Shown here piece after piece: positions 5,820-6,762 of a stretch of DNA of 6,762 bases. The notes beneath the pieces were generated by a model that saw only the letters and a program-made list of their open reading frames with translations, did not search any database and had not been told where the DNA came from. Position numbers and translations under genes: made by a program. Each line of letters opens with the position of its first letter. The first letter of the stretch is position 1. The DNA comes from Clostridiales bacterium (lineage in GTDB: Bacteria; Bacillota; Clostridia; Oscillospirales; Acutalibacteraceae), in assembly GCA_021200075.1 (NCBI GenBank), contig JAJQGZ010000115.1, forward strand, positions 1 to 6,762, read 5' to 3'.

Positions 5820-6762
5820 TCAATAATCAAATGTTTCGTTTATATGCGCCTGCATATCGTTGTAAGCCGCCGCAACGGTTTCGGACTTTGACACTTCGGC
5901 AACGCCGACTCTCCACCAGGATTCAAATCCCGGGGCCATTGTCTTCGGCAGTACCTTGATATCAAACAGACAGGAAACGCTCTGCTTAGCGGCGTCAGCA
6001 AGAGCCGTGCGAAGCTCGTCTGATGTACGGCAGGTATAAGCCTTACAACCGTAACCCTCTGCTATTTTGGCAAAATCGGGGTCAATCTCGTCTCCGTCGA
6101 GTATACCGGTAACCGGATTTCTCGCACGGAAAATTGTGCCGAATGTATCGGTACCCTGACTGTTCTGGAGATTTTCTATACAACCCCAGCCCAAATTGTC
6201 AAACAGGCATACATTGATTTTAAGTCCCTCTTGAAGCGATGTATAAAGCTCCGAATGACCCATAAGAAACGAGCCGTCGCCGCAGAATGTATACACCTCT
6301 GACTCGGGCTTTGCAAGCTTTGCGCCGAGTGCGCCGTTCACTTCGTATCCCATATTGGAATATCCATATTCCATATGATATGTACGGCAATCCTTGGGTC
6401 TGAACAGCCTTTGCATATCGCCGGGAAGAGAACCTGCCGAGCCGAGCGCAATGGCATCGTCGGGCATAAATTCGTTGATTATACCGAGAGCAAGAGTTTG
6501 ATTAAGACCGCCCTCAAGCTCGGTTGAATAATATTCGTCTACAATAGCGTCCCACTCCGCCTTAGCGTCCGCAATCTCCGATTTATAGGAAGTTTTATAG
6601 CCGTCGCAGGAAGATATGAGAGCCGACAAAGCTTCTCTTGCGTCGGAAACAACAGCTTCGGCATCCATTTTATATGCGTCAAACGGGCATATATTTATGC
6701 CGAGAACCTTTCTGTCTTCGTTAAAGAGCCACTTGGACGAAGTGGTGAAATCGGTAAAGCGA
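5820..6762 (-). CDS. iolD: 3D-(3,5/4)-trihydroxycyclohexane-1,2-dione hydrolase IolD, C-terminal part (cut by window end)
   Basis: IolD is a thiamine-diphosphate enzyme that hydrolytically opens the diketone ring made by IolE, giving 5-deoxy-D-glucuronate (EC 3.7.1.22). The open frame runs to the window edge. About 313 residues are visible, roughly half of the usual 640 or so. Residues continue upstream of the first internal ATG (6668) as DFTTSSKWLFNEDRKV and FDAYK, so 6668 is not the start. The ThDP/Mg2+ motif opens with GDGSFLMGHSEL (visible residues about 161-172) and closes with the Asn of CLFDN about 26 residues after GDG. Other conserved parts are LGSAGSLPGDMQRLF, HMEYGYSNMGYEVNGALG, and the C-terminal GFESWWRVGVAEVS. 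It ends with TGA (5822-5820), 56 bases before iolE, in the order expected for one operon. The N-terminal pyrimidine-binding domain lies outside the window. Confidence 0.95.
   Translation of the reverse strand, partial: RFTDFTTSSKWLFNEDRKVLGINICPFDAYKMDAEAVVSDAREALSALISSCDGYKTSYKSEIADAKAEWDAIVDEYYSTELEGGLNQTLALGIINEFMPDDAIALGSAGSLPGDMQRLFRPKDCRTYHMEYGYSNMGYEVNGALGAKLAKPESEVYTFCGDGSFLMGHSELYTSLQEGLKINVCLFDNLGWGCIENLQNSQGTDTFGTIFRARNPVTGILDGDEIDPDFAKIAEGYGCKAYTCRTSDELRTALADAAKQSVSCLFDIKVLPKTMAPGFESWWRVGVAEVSKSETVAAAYNDMQAHINETFDY

Noticed and set aside
5763..5820. Tiny frame in the iolD-iolE gap (ATG AAG AAA GTA...) overlapping the iolE start, and a direct repeat TTTTAACT at 5798-5805 and 5810-5817
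   Set aside because: The frame is about 10 codons without a good ribosome site, and the repeat is in very AT-rich DNA; neither can be told from chance.
1..6762. CRISPR arrays, transposons, phage genes, tRNA/rRNA, anti-phage defence systems
   Set aside because: I found no repeat-spacer pattern, terminal inverted repeats, transposase or integrase motifs, or RNA gene signatures. RecD2 alone is an ordinary housekeeping helicase, not evidence of a defence locus.

Overview
Every gene I can support lies on the minus strand. Gene content points to a low-to-moderate G+C Gram-positive anaerobe of the Clostridia type: an ECF-type vitamin transporter, a stand-alone RecD2 helicase, an MreB/Mbl-family protein outside an mre operon, and an inositol catabolism cluster. 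The finer taxonomy is inference.

Read in the direction of transcription (right to left), the window opens inside iolD. Only its C-terminal part, carrying the thiamine-diphosphate site, is present. A complete iolE follows. Together they perform two consecutive steps of myo-inositol breakdown: 2-keto-myo-inositol is dehydrated to the diketone (IolE), and the ring of the diketone is opened (IolD). A stem-loop just after iolE fits a terminator closing the inositol transcript. Next is an AT-rich promoter-like gap and a full-length recD2 helicase gene.

After recD2 comes a divergent mreB-like actin homologue. Its stop codon overlaps the start of a cobalamin adenosyltransferase gene (cobA/cobO-like) in an ATGA junction. 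Then come an ECF transporter T-component gene (ecfT) and, across another ATGA junction, the first 28 codons of an ECF ATPase gene (ecfA), cut by the window start.

The most unusual feature is in the cobA-ecfT stretch. As given, both genes are broken: cobA needs two restored bases, and ecfT needs one base removed and one restored. All four events fall in or beside short homopolymers within about 530 bases. Correcting them yields continuous, family-like proteins of 157 and 276 residues. The other four genes show no frame problem over roughly 5.2 kb. This is either recent decay of a corrinoid-uptake/activation module or locally poor sequence; the window alone cannot decide. I see no CRISPR array, insertion sequence, tRNA, rRNA or phage gene, and no stretch over 300 bases without a gene.
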